A stretch of 64,000 nucleotides of DNA from Eonycteris spelaea (lineage: Eukaryota; Chordata; Mammalia; Chiroptera; Pteropodidae): the NCBI GenBank assembly GCA_003508835.1, contig PUFA01000082.1, positions 1,612,001 to 1,676,000 of the forward strand. The letters are read 5' to 3'. The translations under genes were made by a program, and so were the position numbers. Shown one piece after another: positions 37,331 to 49,265 of this stretch. The notes under the pieces are model-generated. The model did no database searches and was not told the origin of the DNA. It was given only the letters and a program-made list of their open reading frames with translations. Position 1 is the stretch's first letter; each line of letters opens with the position of its first letter.

Positions 37331-40138
37331 CTTCCAGCCTCTACTTTAAGATGCTCTTGGCTCTTTGTCTAAATGACTAAATGTATCTAAAATTAGGCTG
37401 GCACCCATTCTCGTTTTTCTTGTACAGTTGAAGTTATTGCTGTTTTACTTAATAAATTACAGAATAGGAAGAACGGAGTGTTAATAGTTGTTTATGGGGA
37501 TTTATTACTTGATCTGTTGGTATTTAGCATTCCTTTGAATTACACTCTCTTTAGGTTGAGAAAAGTATTTCTGAATATTGGTGATACTGGTTGTTTAATG
37601 AAGTGGGTTCCTATAGATTTTTATAAAATATAAATGATATTCGTATTTATCAACACTATTTGAAGGATTCTTGCCAGAAAAGAGTTCATCTTTTTCACCA
37701 TCCTTGAGTTGGGTTAACTGACTGTTTTATTCTCCCAAAAATAGTTCTAGGTGCCAGGAGTGAAGTGATGTATTTAGGGCATTAGAATACAGCCCTTTCA
37801 ACTTCCAGCAGACCTGCTCTACATTTTTAGTGTAGATTTCTGTACTTTTAATTGTCCTGAAATATTTATTGATAACGATAACTGTAAAACGTTAGAACAT
37901 CTTATCAGAAAGGGTAACAGGCTAACTTTTTTTTTTTTTTTTGAATAATCAAAGACCCAGGTCAAAGCTTAGCTTATCCTCAGTCTTTATGGTAAAACAT
38001 GCACTTCCGCTAACACCCTAAATGCTGAGGTTCTTTTGTGCCCAGTGTAAACCTGAGCCCCATTTTCCTTTAAAAGGGAAGGAAAGTCCTGCCTTAGAAT
38101 GCCCACACAGATGCTTGGCGCCCTGCCACATAATCTGGGCGGCTGAGAACCCAGCTGGCCGGCCGCTGGGTAATTCCTCAGCACTCTGGCATGCCCCAGC
38201 ATCGCCAGGCAGTCTGGAAGGACTCGGAGAACAGGAAATAAGCCGCCGCGAGATAAGGCAGCAGCTCCGAGCTGCAGACAGGGAGGAAATGAGACTGCTA
38301 ATCCAGGGTGACAGCACTGGCGGCTCGACTTTATTTTTAAACTGAGAATCATTGGAAAGGTTTCTTTCTCTAATTCTGGGGAGCTACCCACCTATTCAGT
38401 TGCACCAGTTAGAACTCACAGCAAAGAAGTGTGGGAGTGGGGACCGCGCTTCCGTATACTGCTCCATCTCGACTGATCAGGAATCCCGAAGGAGGACATT
38501 GAGTCTGAACTTTCTGTTTATCCAACAACTACCACCGCGTTCTCCTGAGACAAAGACATCGTTAACGTTGGAAATAACTGCAAAATGTGTCTTGCCTCTG
38601 CCCTTTCACATCTGTGCCACGCTGTGACAGCGCCGGCAGCTTTCATGGAGAATAGGGGCTTAATTGTTGACGTGAACTAAATAAGCAGCCATCCCTGGCG
38701 ATGGATGTTAAAGAAAAATGGTGAAAGTATAGAAAATGTGACTGACCTCTGTGCCTCCAAATAAGACACCTTGTCATCAAATACTATTTTATAAGGAAGG
38801 GCATAGTAGGTGGATGTTCACTGTGTTAAGGAAATAATTTAAAAACTGATCAGTGATGAGTATTGTGTTATTGGTCATATTCCGTCCTGTGGCAGCCATT
38901 CTGAATTCATTAGTAATTGTGGGCCTACAGGACGCATAGGTGGCTTTAGGGACCAAATTGTAGCCATGTGCACTTTTGCAGATCGCATGGCTTGGGCCAA
39001 ATCATAACTGGTCTGAAAGAATGTGATAAAGTTGGCTTTTATTGAGCATATGGAAATTCTAAATTTTATGATATATTAATTATGATATATTAATTATATT
39101 ATGCATTTAAAGACTTTCATTGTAAGTATTGGTTTTACTGTTTTAAAATATTAAATCAGTAATTTAAATAGAGAATTTAAAAACCTAGACTTAAAAACAA
39201 TGAATCTGGACTTGTTTCCCGCCCACATCCACCAGCGTTGAGGGTCCTCTCTGATTGCAGAGAGAGCACTAGATTATGTCCATTTAGTGAACTGAACTCT
39301 ACGGGGAAAAGATGTCGTAACGTCTGTCTTCAACACCTACTAATCTGTCATAGGCAGGCATCACCATTAGCAGTTATTAAAATGCCTTTGGGAGTTGAAA
39401 ATAATGCTTGAAATAGTTTTCAATAATATTTTATAGTTCAAAGATGTAACTGAATAATGATCATAACTTCTAATTACACATTACCGTCTGGCACAATACA
39501 TTTAAAAATTACCACGTGTCAGAATTCAGAGACGAGCGTGCCTCTGTCCCTTCCTCAGGCAGCACGGCTCGGGACAGTGCACGTACACCGGTAGTTCCAG
39601 TGGGAGGTGTCAGCGCTGCACCTGCAGGTCTGTGACAGTGAGGCACGAGGTCTCAGCAGAGGGACACAGTTGGATAGGGCTGCTGGGAATGGTCTGTGTC
39701 CAGATCTGTGAGAGTTGCCTTTGGTGTGGGAGCCATCAAAATAGATTAGACTTAATTTGACTCGTGATTGCCACATTTCAAGATTGCAACCACACAGCTC
39801 TCTTTGATGTTTGCAGAGTTTTAAAAAAGATTTACAGTATACTTAACATTTTAAGTAGGTCATAATTTCCTCTAGGAAAATTTGCAGATTCTATTATGCA
39901 TCTTAACACTAATGGTAATGCCACCAAGCGTGGCAGACCAAGGCTGGGGGTTGTTCCCCCTCTGGCGCCTTGAAAACAAACATAAAAACCTAAAATCAGA
40001 TGTACCCACGGTACAACTCTGAGAAAGGACAGGGCATCTGTATTGGTCTATGTTTCGGACACAAATGGGCTTGAGGACAGGTCTTGGCATCTTGGAGGGC
40101 CCTAAAATCTGTCATGGGCCCCACGTGCTGTTTTAGAA
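37331..40138. other. Intron sequence without recognised features
   Basis: AT-rich, largely single-copy. There is a T16 run near 37937. Overlapping frames on both strands at 37987-38391 lie in a GC-richer patch and show no known motif. Confidence 0.5.
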
Positions 40139-40140
40139 TA

Positions 40141-40483
40141 CAGCTGACCCTTGAACAAGATGGGTTTGAACTGCATAGGTCCGCTTATATGTGGATTTTT
40201 TCAATAACTATACAGTCAGCCCTCCGTATCCCCAGGGTTTGCATCCATAGACTCAACCAGCCATGGATGTGAAGGGCGGACTCTAAGCATTGATCTGTGC
40301 CATTCCTTATAGGGACTTGAGCATCTGCGGGTTTTCATTTTCACAGGGGTCCTAAAACCGACCCACCATGGATACTGAGGGACGGCTGTAGTTAAGTTTT
40401 GGAGGAGTCAGAAGTTGTAGGCAGATTTTTGACTGTACAGGGGATCAGTGTCCTTAGTCCCTGTGTTGTTCAAGGGTCAGGTG
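40141..40483 (+). mobile_element. Tigger-type MITE (outer element of a nested pair)
   Basis: The 5' terminus CAGCTGACCCTTGAACAA follows a TA at 40139. The 3' terminus TTGTTCAAGGGTCAGGTG ends at 40483, so the ends are inverted repeats with one mismatch. The interior (TGGGTTTGAACTGCATAGGTCC, TTAAGTTTTGGAGGAGTCAGAAG) is the same family as 26625-26925. It is interrupted by a second element at 40213-40388. Confidence 0.8.
40213..40388 (+). mobile_element. MER2/Tigger-like MITE inserted in the outer MITE
   Basis: The ends CAGTCAGCCCTCCGTATCC and GGATACTGAGGGACGGCTG are inverted repeats with three mismatches. TA dinucleotides lie directly outside at 40211-40212 and 40389-40390, the target duplication expected for Tc1/mariner-Tigger insertion. 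The 176-bp length and TIR sequence fit a short non-autonomous element mobilised by a Tigger-type transposase. Confidence 0.85.
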
Positions 40484-41093
40484 TCAAGTTAGGATTTGGA
40501 GACCATTTACAAAGGTGCCACATGTTCTCAAGGGTTATCCGTTTATGAGTCATGAAGTCCTAGAAGACGGGATTCAAGTCCTTCTCATAAATTGCAGGTG
40601 TGCTCTTGCTGGTTGGGACAGTCCTGGCTTGACGGATTCACGTCGTATACGTCCACCGTATCTATGCATGTTCCGGCTCCTGGGTCACCTTTTACCAAGA
40701 GCAGGGCCCGGTCCTCTCCAACTCCGTAATAGTCACAGGACCACACAGCACGAATCAAATCAGGACAACCCAGATGACTGACTGAAAGAACGAATTCCAC
40801 CGATCACCATCTCGGGGAACATTCACCACAGCCAACGTGGGGTGTTGGTTTTGTAGCTCCTGGGATCACTTCAAAGCCCTGCGTCCTTACAGGGTTTACT
40901 GGACTCTGCGACGACATTCCTCAGGCATTTACCTCATCCCAAGCCACCTACTAGGGGGCCCAGCTGTTATACGAGGGAGTCATAGTTGAAAAACGCGAAA
41001 GTGATTATCTGGTTCATATTTTTTCACATTTAAAAATTGCTTTTGAAAAAAAAAAAAATAAATTTTAAAAGCCAGACACAAAAGACATAAATA

Positions 41094-41122
41094 ATGAATG
41101 AATGAATGAATGAATGAATGAA
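41094..41122. repeat. (AATG)n tetranucleotide repeat
   Basis: About seven AATG units next to an A-rich segment (41046-41060). It may be the tail of an eroded minus-strand or plus-strand retroposon. Confidence 0.85.
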
Positions 41123-41735
41123 ATTGAAAAAAAATTGCTTTCGTAATCACATTTTGAAACTTATAATTTCTTTGTATGTCCTCTGTGATAAAGTCTAAAC
41201 AACTTAGGTATTTTAAGTGTTTGTTTTCCAAGCTGGCCATGTTTAGATACTGAACTATTTGGAAATAGAGTCTAGAAAAGTTATAGAAAATTTCACTTTG
41301 GGAGGAAAATGAAATAAATAGTCCCCGCCCTTTCCTTTTTCTGTACTAAGTAAATAACACCCTGATTCAAATACACAGTAGATCCTGTGAAACTTGTTTT
41401 CCCATCATTCAGGACTGTCAGATGAGAGGTCCTTGCACTTGTGAGAGGCAAGGCAGGGTACAGATGGGCTCGGGGCCTTCTCTGTGTGTATAGCAGCTGG
41501 CATTTTCACGTTACAGTTTACCATTTGCTCAGATGTCCTCTGTTTGTGAGTCTGGTTCCCTGTGACGCTGCCATGTGTGGGCCGTGCTCTGTCCCCCACC
41601 ATTAATCCCCACATCCTCCACTGGTCTTTTCTTGACCATGCGTTCCGTTTGGTTCTGAAGTTTGATCTCTTTGTAGGTATAACCCTAGCCCACTGGTTTA
41701 TTCCCTGCAGTAAATATCTTCTTGGTTGTTTTCAG

Positions 41736-41864
41736 GTCGTGCTGGTCAGATGGAACGAGCCATACCAGAAGCTGGCCACGTGTGACGCAGACGGAGGGAT
41801 ATTCGTGTGGATTCAGTATGAAGGAAGATGGTCCGTGGAACTGGTCAACGACCGAGGGGCTCAG
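41736..41864 (+). CDS. TULP4 coding exon A (WD40 region), 43 codons, phase 0 to phase 0
   Basis: The exon encodes 43 residues starting VVLVRWNEPYQKLATCDADG and ending ELVNDRGAQ. I recognise this as TULP4, a large protein with N-terminal WD40 repeats, a SOCS box and a C-terminal tubby domain. SOCS boxes bind Elongin B/C and Cullin 5, so the family is proposed to be a substrate receptor of ubiquitin ligases. The segment is one WD-type blade: a hydrophobic strand (VVLVRW), a DADGGIFVW turn and strand in the position of the usual structural Asp and Trp, then a second Trp. The acceptor is a T-rich tract ending TTTTCAG and the donor is GTGAGT, close to consensus. The length is divisible by three and it joins exon B in frame. 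By recalled human numbering it covers about residues 85-127. Confidence 0.95.
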
Positions 41865-43689
41865 GTGAGTGGGCAGGAAAGTCTGCCGGAGACAAGGCAG
41901 ACCGTGTGTTCCGGGCACATGAAGACTTTCCAGTAGGTGGAGGAGAAATAAGTGAAACCAGAACCCTGCTCGTCTTTCCTCGTGAGTTTTCACGAGATAA
42001 AAAGAGAAAGATCACACTCCCTTCTCTTTGTGCTGCCGTTGCGAGAACTCTCCGAGTTTTAAGCTTTAATTAAATCTGTGAAATCATTTTTTACCATTCA
42101 GTGTTGTGATTACTTGTTAAATTTGGATCCTCCGAAGTGCTTCTGGCACATCCCTTTTTTGCTCCCTTTCAAAAGGTATTTTCCCTGTGTCGCAGGCTTT
42201 CGCTGTGTCGCACACGGGAACTCCACATGGCTGCTTCTCACAACCTGCTCACCACGCTGAGTTTTCGACGCTTTCTTCTATCAGGTTTCAGTTAGATTGG
42301 CCCCCCATTGTCACCTCCAGCTCTTCCTTTCTGGTACAAACCTGTCTCCACTCCCAGGAAACCAGCTGCTCCAGGGACGCCCCGCTGAGCTGAGCTTCAC
42401 CCATCCTTCCAGCTCGTGGGCCAGCTCTGCTCTTCCTCCCACATGAGGGTAGGCTGCTCGGAGGACCTCTGCTCCCGTGCTTAAGGACACGTGTCCCATC
42501 CCAGGGGTTTAACAGAGCTGTGGCTTCAGAACCGAGACCTCGAGTCCTTTCCTGATGAGGGGTTTCTTAGACCATTTTACTCTCCAAGGATGGTTTGCCT
42601 GCGGCTGCCGCTATACATGTCTAAGGAAAGGATCTCACCTTCCCCTCTCCCATCTGTTGCTTCAATAAGCTCTGAGCTCCCCAAGTTTGAAAGATACAGA
42701 CCAGGGAAGCGACATGAAATTGCAAGGAGTGCAGATATTATTAGCAGACTGAGGATCTTGGTGAGATGTCATCACAGAAGGCAGATCTACCTCTGGGTAA
42801 AAACAGGATTTTCTTTCTTTGTGAGTTATTTATTTTTTGGTGGCGTAAATGTTGACTGACTCTGAAAAGGTCTTAGCCATTTCCTGTGTGTATACCTCTA
42901 TAGAGTGAGAAAGGAAGAGGTGGACCCTGCCCTCTGACTACTAATTAGCCTCCTAAATAGAGCTGTAGGTGTGGGAGTCTCCACGACCTTGAGTCAGGCC
43001 ACACAGGCCAAGAATCTCGCTGTCTGGCTTCTAAACGGGGCATGCTTCTCTGCGCCTCGGTTTGCTCATCTCCAGATATGCAAAGTGCTTATAGCACTAT
43101 CTGCACACAGCAGTTGTCGCCACATGGTGTCATAGTGTCTGTGGAATTACGAGGTGCAAATACCTCAGAGGCCCCAAGCACAGCACCCACCCTCCCGGAA
43201 ATAGTCGCCATGATGTCATCACTAAAGACTGGCTTCCGTCTCGAAGCAGCAGCTCTCCCTGGCCTTCTGCAAAGTGGAGCCTTCTCTGAATTTACCATTA
43301 AGGGTCTCTAAAGTACTGAAATTCTATCCACCAAGCGTGAACTCTTTTCTTTAAAAACGCATAGTAGTCAGGTGAGACATGTCCTCAGTTGCGTGGCAGG
43401 AGGTGTTTAAAGCGTCACTCAGAGAAAGAAGGTGAAGGGGAGCTGGGGATGTCACTCAGTGCTCGGCCTTCGCGTCTGTTATCTCTTTGTCTCCATAGGA
43501 ATCCTGTTCGGAAGATGATATTCTCAGTTAATGGGAAAAAACTCAGGTCAGGGAGGTTTGGTAACTTGCTCAAGAAAGTTCATAGGTGTGAGAGCCAGAA
43601 TTTGAACCAGGTTTGTGTCCAGAACTAACCCTAAGTGCATCATAGACATGAATGTCAAAGCTAAACTTCTGGAAACCTTGGATTTTCAA

Positions 43690-44683
43690 TGCCGGGTCAG
43701 GTAAAAATTCCTTGTATTAGACACAAAACGCATGAACCATAACAGAAAAAAATTGATACTGGACTTCATCAAAATTTAAAACTTTCACTCTTGGAAAGAT
43801 ACCATTAAGAAAATGAAAAGGCAAGTCACAGAGTGGAAAAAATTATTTGCAGCACACCTATCTGATAAAGGATTGTATCTAGAGTTTTTAGAACAATAAG
43901 AAAGCTGACTTCTCAATACATATGAATAGGTGACTATGAATAATACATGTATGTGAATAGGTAAGGGATTTGAGCACAGCGGTCCCCAAAGATGATGCGC
44001 AAATGATCAGTAAGCACATGAAATCATGCTCCACATACTAGTCATGAGAGAGATGCAAATTGAAGGCACCAGGTCATATCGCTGCATATCTGCTAAAATA
44101 GCTGTGGCAGAATAGGCCGATACCACCATGTGTTGGTAGGATGCGGACCTCTCAGTGCTCTCACGGCCTGCTCATGGGAGCATAAGTGGTACAACTGCTT
44201 TGGAAACAGTTTGGTCATTTCTTACGCAGTTAAATATACACTTACAGTATGACCCAGCAATGATTCCACTCCTGGGTATTTGTTTACTCAGAAGGAAGGC
44301 AGCCATGTGTCTACAGGTCTTGCACGTGATTGTGTATAGCAGTTTTATAATAGCCAACTACTAGGAACAACCTAAGTGTCCAGCAATTTGGGTCGATAAA
44401 TCGTGTATTTATACAATGAAATATTACTCATCTATAAAAAGGAATGCATACAAAATATCAAAATACCCTCACAACCATTATACTGAGTAAAAGCAATCAT
44501 ACACAAAAGTAAACATACTATATGATTCCATTCATGTGCAATTCTGAGACAAGTGACGAATGACAGAAATCAGGTCACTGGTTACCTCGGACCGAGAGTG
44601 AGGGTAGGGGGTTGACTGTCGAGGGAAGCTTTCATTTATCGTATGCAAATTATACTTCAGTTAAGTTGGATTTTAAAAGGTTA
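43690..44683 (+). mobile_element. L1 3' end, 1.0 kb
   Basis: In order: GGACTTCATCAAAATTTAAAAC, GAAAAGGCAAGTCACAGAGTGG, GGATTGTATCTAGAGTTTTT, ATGACCCAGCAATGATTCCACTCC, AGCAGTTTTATAATAGCCAAC, ATACAATGAAATATTACTC and ACTATATGATTCCATTCATGTG. This is the ORF2 end and 3' UTR of an old L1 (L1MC/ME style). It stops near AAGTTGGATTTTAAAAGG. Confidence 0.9.
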
Positions 44684-44689
44684 ATAATA

Positions 44690-45238
44690 CAGCCAACAAT
44701 TACTTGACAATAATTTTGAAAACTCATCTGAACTGGACAAATTCCTTTAAAAATTGTTAATAGAATTAAGAAGAAATAAAAAGCTTGAAAGCCGACTGCT
44801 GCCACAGCTATGAGTGGTTTAAAATCTCCCCGTAAAACAATGCAGAGGCAGACAGTTTCACAAGCCCGTTCTACCAAACTTTCAAGCCACAGGTCATCCC
44901 AGTTTATATAGACTCTTCCAGGTAGTGGGAAAAAAATTCATCTGCAAGGTCAATATAACCCTGAGAAATCCAGGCAGAGACGTTACAAATAGGAAATCAT
45001 AGGTCTGTTTTACCCATGAATACAGATGTAGACGTTTTTAACACGTTAGCAAATCAACTTCAACTGTGTGTGTAAAAGACAATACTTCACTTCCAGGTTG
45101 GGCTACTTCTAGGTATGCAAGGACAGTATAATATTGGGAAATTCATAGAAGCAATTCACTACACTATTAAAAGAGAAAAAAGATATGGTCATTTGAATAG
45201 ATGTAATAAATGCATTTGAGAAAACTCAACACCCAAGT
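44690..45238 (+). mobile_element. L1 ORF2 (reverse transcriptase region) fragment
   Basis: GACAATAATTTTGAAAACTC, AAACTTTCAAGCCACAGGTC, CTGCAAGGTCAATATAACCC, GCAAGGACAGTATAATATTGGG and TAGATGTAATAAATGCATTTGAGAAAACTCAACACCC follow L1 ORF2 around its polymerase domain. The reading frame is broken throughout. It abuts a separate L1 3' end, so two insertions, or a rearranged one, lie end to end. Confidence 0.75.
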
Positions 45239-45394
45239 GTGTTTTCCAGTTAGAATTTATTTTTCATCTTTATTGAGGAAATATTGTTAGCAAGACTGAC
45301 AAGAAACAGAGCTTTACTATTTTGATAAGTGACCAAGAGACACTGATGAAGACTGTTAGTGTGAGGACATAAGTGTGAGAACTTAGAACAATGG

Positions 45395-45582
45395 CTAGAA
45401 GCAAGGTTGGTGGAGCTACACACTCTAGGATTATTCTCAGCTCTACCATTTGCCAGCTGTGTGTGACCGAGACGTTACTTACGCCCTCTGTGCCTATTTT
45501 CTCTGTAAATGAGCATGATAATACCTCTCACAGATGGTTTTACAAGGTTTGTTAGTGTGTGTAAAGCACTTAGCACTACATG
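45395..45582 (+). repeat. MIR SINE
   Basis: CAGCTCTACCATTTGCCAGCTGTGTGTGACCGAGACG, ATTTTCTCTGTAAATGAGCATGATAATACC and GTGTAAAGCACTTAGCAC match MIR core and 3' end. Confidence 0.7.
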
Positions 45583-45753
45583 GACTCATGCTTTGCAGTA
45601 TTGTGTTTTATATTGTATAATGTCGTTATAATACACAAATATATTTTATTCTCTTTAAAGGCATCTCGATCTCAGATGACTGTATCTAGTCTCTTTAAAT
45701 GTGCTTTCCCTTTCAGATTACAAATTGACCCCTTTTGTGTCTGTGTCTCAAAG

Positions 45754-45915
45754 GTGAGTGATTTCACGTGGAGCCACGATGGAACTCAAGCGCTAATTTC
45801 GTATCGAGATGGGTTTGTCCTGGTCGGTTCTGTCAGTGGACAAAGACACTGGTCATCTGAGATCAACTTGGAAAGTCAGATCACATGTGGCATATGGACT
45901 CCCGATGACCAGCAG
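45754..45915 (+). CDS. TULP4 coding exon B (WD40 region), 54 codons, phase 0 to phase 0
   Basis: The exon encodes 54 residues, VSDFTWSHDGTQALISYRDG at the start and ITCGIWTPDDQQ at the end, following exon A without a gap in frame. It has the pattern of a WD40 blade: FTWSHDG (strand and turn), ALISYRDGFVLVG (strand, turn, strand), then GIWTPDDQQ, which opens the next blade and is completed by exon C. The WD40 part of TULP4 is expected to form a beta-propeller that binds a partner or substrate in the cytoplasm, though the ligand is not evident from sequence. The acceptor AAAG is less typical than CAG but has a pyrimidine-rich lead (TTTTGTGTCTGTGTCTC). The donor is GTAAGG. Recalled human numbering is about 128-181. 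Confidence 0.95.
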
Positions 45916-46169
45916 GTAAGGCCTCTTGAATATGGCTGTGTAGTTAAAACCATGAGAGCTGAGGAGGAAATGAGTTAAATACTGTCACACAGGGAAGAAA
46001 GGGAGGGGACTGGAAGCTGGCGGCAAAGCCTCTTAAAGAAGCACAAAGGAAAAAAACTATGACAATGCCCAGGTAAAACTTACAACAAAAATTTGAAGTA
46101 AAGACTATGCTAACGAAATAATATTTCCTACCAATATGGTAAACAATAAGTTAACATTTTAATTGTAGA

Positions 46170-46890
46170 AAATGTTTGTACAAATTTAGTTTTAAATTTA
46201 CATAGCCAATTGATAAATGGATAAAGGACATAATAATAATGTACAAAAAAAGGTCAACTAGTCAGTAATCGTATGGTAGGAAAGTATTCATTCTCCAGGG
46301 GAATGTAAAATAGCATAATAAGGATATATTTTCACTTATTAGCAAAAAAGAGTAATAAGCCAATACAGATGATTTTACTGATTACTGAGGAGAGTACAAT
46401 CAAATGAGCATTCTCGTTCAGTGCTGGTAATAATGCATATTAGACCCTTGAGGGAGCAATTTGGTGTAGAGTTATGTCAGAAGTCTTAAAAATTAACATT
46501 CACTTTGACCTGGTAATATACTTTGGAATTTATCTAAAAGAAAGGGACTAGCAGTTGTTCATTAAATCATTATTTGTGATAGTAAAACTTGGCAAGGGCC
46601 TACCTGTCTAAAAATAGAATGGCTAAGCAAACTGCGAGGTAACTGCGTGAAGCGTTACACAGTAGTTCAGCCAGTTATGGATCGCGGTTACGAGGACGGT
46701 GTAGTGATCTGGAAGCGCGCTCCTGATGCGAAGGGGAGGGGGAAAGCCAGGGTGTGAAGCGGTGTATGTGGTGCGCGGACCACATCACAGAACGGCTGGA
46801 AGGACACGGATCAGAACGCCACGAGTCGGTCGTTATCTCATGGTGATGAGCCTCTCAGTCATTTTCAAAACCTAATTTCAAAATTTTCTT
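46170..46890 (+). mobile_element. Old L1M 3'-end fragment
   Basis: CCCTTGAGGGAGCAATTTGG, CACTTTGACCTGGTAATATAC, TTATTTGTGATAGTAAAACTTGG, GGTGTGAAGCGGTGTATGTGG and GGCTGGAAGGACACGGATCAG follow a diverged L1M 3' region in order. Confidence 0.65.
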
Positions 46891-47234
46891 TAATGTGCCT
46901 GATCTACTTTTATGATAAAGTAATATGTAATAACCTAGTAGAATTAGATATTGAGTAACTCTTTTTTACTGAATTGCTTTCCTCTAGTCAATATATGTTT
47001 CATGTTCCCATTATTTTCAACTAAAAACAGTATTTTTTCTCTTTCTTCTCAAAATTAGTATTACGAGAATTATAAAAAGATGCTCTTAACTCCAGATTTC
47101 TTCCCTCGCCCTCCCTCAAAAGCCTCTAGTTATCCAGCAGCTTGTGCATGTCTGTACGAAGAAGCATCTGGATTTATGTATCATAGCGCTCCATTTTTGT
47201 AGGTTTTTGCCGCCCCTAGTCTCCGGCGGTCCAT

Positions 47235-47375
47235 CAAGTGACCTTGCACAGCACTTAACTTCTCCGTGCGGTTCTTTCCTCTGCGACAAGGGAGTGAATT
47301 GTTTCCTGCCTAATTCCCAGGGCTTTTGTAATGACCAAATGAGTGAACAGATGCGAAATCACTTAAAAATATTGA
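47235..47375 (+). repeat. MIR SINE relic
   Basis: GTGACCTTGCACAGCACTTAACTTCTCCGTGCGG, then CTCTGCGACAAGGGAGTGAATTG and GTAATGACCAAATGAGTGAACAGATG, follow the MIR order. Confidence 0.55.
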
Positions 47376-48559
47376 AGTGGAAGTCGTGACTTCACATTCT
47401 TCCCTCGCCTAGAGTGATGGGACTCATGAAGCTCATGTCACAGTCTCCCTGATGAGCCGTTGCAGCCGGTGTCCCCCGCGTAGTGCATGCACGCCTGAAG
47501 CCTGACAGGCACCGGACCCAGAGATGCTGGAGGCACAGTGTGTCCGACTTGGCACCTGCCTTCGAGGTGCAAGGGGCCTGTGCTGTGTCCTGGACAAGGC
47601 GCTGAGGCAGCAGGCAGCATGGTGTCGTCGGCGTGGCAGTGGAGATGGGTGGCCGCTTCCAAGCCAGGCACTGGGACTTCACTCCTTAGGCCCGCCCACA
47701 AGACCGGGGAGCAGTGTTGGCAGGTGGTTGGGCTCCTGGCCAACAACCTCCATTCTGATGGTTGCCCTTACAGGTTCTACACTTAGGGCTAATGGATAGG
47801 ATTTTCAAGGAAAGTGCTCACTGTCTTTAAAAAAATAGGCCATAAATGTGCCAAGGGGCCTCGGAGGAACTTAATACTGAGAGAAGAGGTTTGGGACACT
47901 GGTTGGTCAGGTTTGAGTCAAGACATGGAAAAACAATATTGCTTCCTCCATGTCTGTCACACTTTCGTGCTCTTTCTTGGTTTGTAAATTATTAATGAAG
48001 AAAGAATATGAAGACAGACTACTGTTTATAACGTAATGCCCTGAGCATTGCATTACAAGGATCCCCTGAGAGTTGCTGTTTAAAGCAGTACCTCCAGGTC
48101 TCAGGGTATGGACTGCGAGAGGCCACCGTGTCTCTTCGCATCTCCTGGACAACTTGCCCTTAGTGTAGAGGTCAACAGCCTCCACGGTGAGCTGCTTTCT
48201 TATATTTTGAGATAGCTCTGATCATAATGGGACTTTAGGCCATTTCCGTTAACTTTTAAAAATGCAAGCAGTACTGTTTTATAAGCATTGAGTTTGAAGT
48301 CTAGTTATTTTCTTATTTGTCATGGATTTTCTTCATTCTAGAGTGGTGATTTACATACCCTTTGGGGGTCATGGACTTTTGAGTGTCATGTGGAAATTGG
48401 GAACTCTTTCCCTGGAAAACCGTGCACATTATACATACGTAATTATACATGCGACTTCACTTAGAATTTCGGGAGCTTATAGGTATCCATCCATGGATTC
48501 TTCCCTTCACATCCTGATATAGATAGTTTAGAGGTGACATTTGGGATAATCTTTCCCAA

Positions 48560-49265
48560 CTTTTTATTATACACGTGTTCAGATGTTACAAAAAAATTGA
48601 AAGAATATACCTTCCTTAAATTTAACAGCTGATATTTTGCCGTATTTGTGCCATCTTCCTCTTCCCCCACCCTGCCTCCTTCCCTACCTCTGTCTTCGCA
48701 CACACACATTTTTTGTACTACTATTTTTGAAAGGTGTCGACATCCTGGCATATCACCCTTAAATATTTACCATGCATGTCCTAAGAATAAGGTCGTTCTG
48801 CATTACCACACCTAAGAAACTGGCAGTGATATTATCTCTATTCAGGGTATCTTTATATTTGTCTAATTGTTATAAAGAATTTGTTTTATAGACTTTATTT
48901 TTTCTTTTTGGTATTTGGAACCAGGATCCAGTTTTGTTCCTGTACAGCAGTTGGTTGTTACATCTTTAAAAGAATTTCCACTTTTTGAAAAATTTTTGCG
49001 ACACTGCCTTTCTAATGAGTTCACTGTGACTACCTTGTTGAATGTCTCACGTTTTGTATTCATCTTATTGTTTACTCATACTATCCATTAACTTCTCCTC
49101 CTGTTTTCTATAAACTGGAAGTTAGCTCTAAATTAAACAATTTTGGTAGGAATACTTTATAGGTGACATCCTGTTCTTTATACTGAACCACATTAAAGGG
49201 TGTATAATGTCATGTTATCCCACTATGAAGGTTGCTAAGTTTGATGGACTTTGTAAAAACAATTA
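48560..49265 (-). mobile_element. Ancient L1M-type fragment
   Basis: AAAAAATTGAAAGAATATACC, GCTGATATTTTGCCGTATTTG, ACCATGCATGTCCTAAGAATAAGG, TTTGGAACCAGGATCCAG and GGTTGTTACATCTTTAAAAGAA follow in order an L1M-like repeat that I recall as AACAGTTGTTAACATTTTGCC...CAGCATGCATCTCCTAAGAACAAGG. The same family appears at 33597-34330. Confidence 0.55.

Larger units (their letters stand above)
1..41735 (+). other. Distal part of a large TULP4 intron, upstream of exon A
   Basis: This 41.7-kb stretch contains no segment I can join to the TULP4 reading frame, and no other gene is supported. Open frames are short, lack codon bias, and mostly fall in LINE or LTR relics. The TULP4 exons coding for about the first 84 residues were not found here and should lie to the left of the window. 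This agrees with TULP4 being a gene of about 200 kb with very long 5' introns. The 3' end of the intron is a standard pyrimidine-rich tract and AG just before 41736. Repeats and CpG-rich patches inside it are listed separately. Confidence 0.75.
41865..45753 (+). other. TULP4 intron between exons A and B (3.9 kb)
   Basis: The intron starts GTGAGT and ends CTCAAAG. The first 1.8 kb looks mostly single-copy, and open frames in it, such as the one at 42491-42859, show no coding character. From about 43690 it is filled by two L1 pieces on the + strand (a 3' end, then part of ORF2) and a MIR at about 45395. No further exon was seen. Confidence 0.85.

Noticed and set aside
41562..41936. Reading exon A as part of a 124-codon intronless gene
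   Set aside because: The residues outside 41736-41864 are unrelated to TULP4, and strong splice sites bound the conserved part.
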